A stretch of 15,234 nucleotides of DNA from CAYONM01 sp964405325 (GTDB lineage: Bacteria > Planctomycetota > UBA11346), in NCBI GenBank assembly GCA_964405325.1, contig CAYONM010000073.1, forward strand, positions 1 to 15,234, given 5' to 3'. Below the pieces are notes generated by a model, which had not been told where the DNA came from, ran no database searches, and saw only the letters and a list, made by a program, of their open reading frames with translations. Shown here one piece after another: positions 14,932 through 15,234 of the stretch; within the stretch, counting starts at the first letter, position 1, and every line of letters starts with the position of its first letter. Both the position numbers and the translations under genes were made by a program.

Positions 14932-14945
14932 CTTTCTCTTGAAAG
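14932..14945 (-). promoter_or_regulatory. small hairpin touching the ribosome site of the ELWxxDGT gene
   Basis: On the minus strand CTTTC, loop AAGA, GAAAG forms a 5-bp stem whose 3' arm runs into the AAAGGG ribosome site, about 10 nt before the ATG at 14922. It could mildly damp translation. It is short and unproven. Confidence 0.3.
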
Positions 14946-15234
14946 TGACACCAGGATGACAGCAACCGGAGCTGCCTGGTATCAGCAAGTACCAAACCCA
15001 AGCACTGCAGTATGGCACACATACATACCGACCTTGGGCGCTGCCCAGAACCCATCTATGGGCCGGCAGTCAAGAACAGACGGGTCCCTCTCCGAATGGC
15101 GGAGATTCTTACGAGGCACAGGCCCGGCTGGCGATCCCGACAGCACAGCAGGCGAGGCAGGGCCTCGCGCTCCGGGGGAAGACCCACGCGGACCGCGTCG
15201 CCATGCGGCGCAGTTGGGCATCCGAATAGGCTAA
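14946..15234. other. region without a convincing gene at the right edge
   Basis: Both strands have only low-complexity or start-less open frames here. Seen in it: a perfect 6-bp hairpin TCTCCG-AATGG-CGGAGA (15089-15105), a perfect 7-bp hairpin GCGAGGC-AGG-GCCTCGC (15152-15168), and a short TGGTA/TACCA dyad near 14980. Neither hairpin is followed by a T run on the plus strand, so terminator function is doubtful. No clear promoter for the ELWxxDGT gene was found. Confidence 0.5.

Noticed and set aside
15105..15225. Start-less plus-strand frame with EAQARLAIP..ARQGLALRGK, loosely recalling short phage-associated proteins
   Set aside because: No start codon, too short and the resemblance is only a few residues; not enough to call a gene or remnant.
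14956..15234. Plus-strand open frame of 92 codons ending at the last base
   Set aside because: No ribosome site, low-complexity Gly/Arg/Pro-rich product, no motif; the stop at the window edge looks coincidental.

Overview
The window is about 15.2 kb of GC-rich, densely coding bacterial DNA. The gene set points to a motile Gram-negative bacterium: flagellar regulator and export genes, a CheX-type chemotaxis protein, a PBP2-like transpeptidase, an RND/MMPL exporter, an Fe superoxide dismutase and a large ELWxxDGT-repeat exported protein. The mixture of a LacI-type regulator, ELWxxDGT repeats and a CheX-type protein would fit a PVC-type or deeply branching lineage, while the superoxide dismutase looks proteobacterial. 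There is no rRNA or other reliable marker, so the phylum is left open. No tRNA, rRNA, CRISPR array, intact insertion sequence or prophage was found.

Layout. (1) Positions 61-2868, minus strand: a tight flagellar operon, read in the order small two-TM membrane protein, sigma factor FliA, FliK-like protein, detached FlhB C-terminal-like protein. The genes overlap or are 3 nt apart. A good promoter (2884-2912) gives an almost leaderless transcript. (2) 2947-3525, minus: sodB with a strong hairpin behind it. (3) 3526-3799: divergent control region holding an 8-bp inverted repeat, a tandem 9-bp repeat and a clear sigma-70-type promoter for cheX (3800-4366, plus). (4) cheX and a LacI-family regulator (4421-5500, minus) converge on a bidirectional terminator. 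(5) 5743-11428, minus: a two-gene operon of a 960-aa RND/MMPL transporter followed 4 nt later by an unusually long (932 aa) PBP2-like transpeptidase. (6) 11441-11790, plus: apparent remnants of a rhodanese-MauE gene pair. (7) 11833-14922, minus: a secreted protein with about 17 ELWxxDGT repeats. (8) 14923-15234: no convincing gene.

How the parts work together. The flagellar operon combines the late-gene sigma factor with a FliK/FlhBc pair, the kind that controls export-substrate switching. CheX would act on phosphorylated CheY, linking it functionally but not by operon to motility. The exporter and transpeptidase are co-transcribed, which suggests a shared role in building the cell envelope. 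The LacI regulator has no metabolic target genes beside it. The points most worth a second look are the roughly 280-residue expansion of the PBP2 pedestal and its coupling to an RND exporter, the decayed rhodanese/MauE locus, and the near-identical DNA repeats inside the ELWxxDGT gene.
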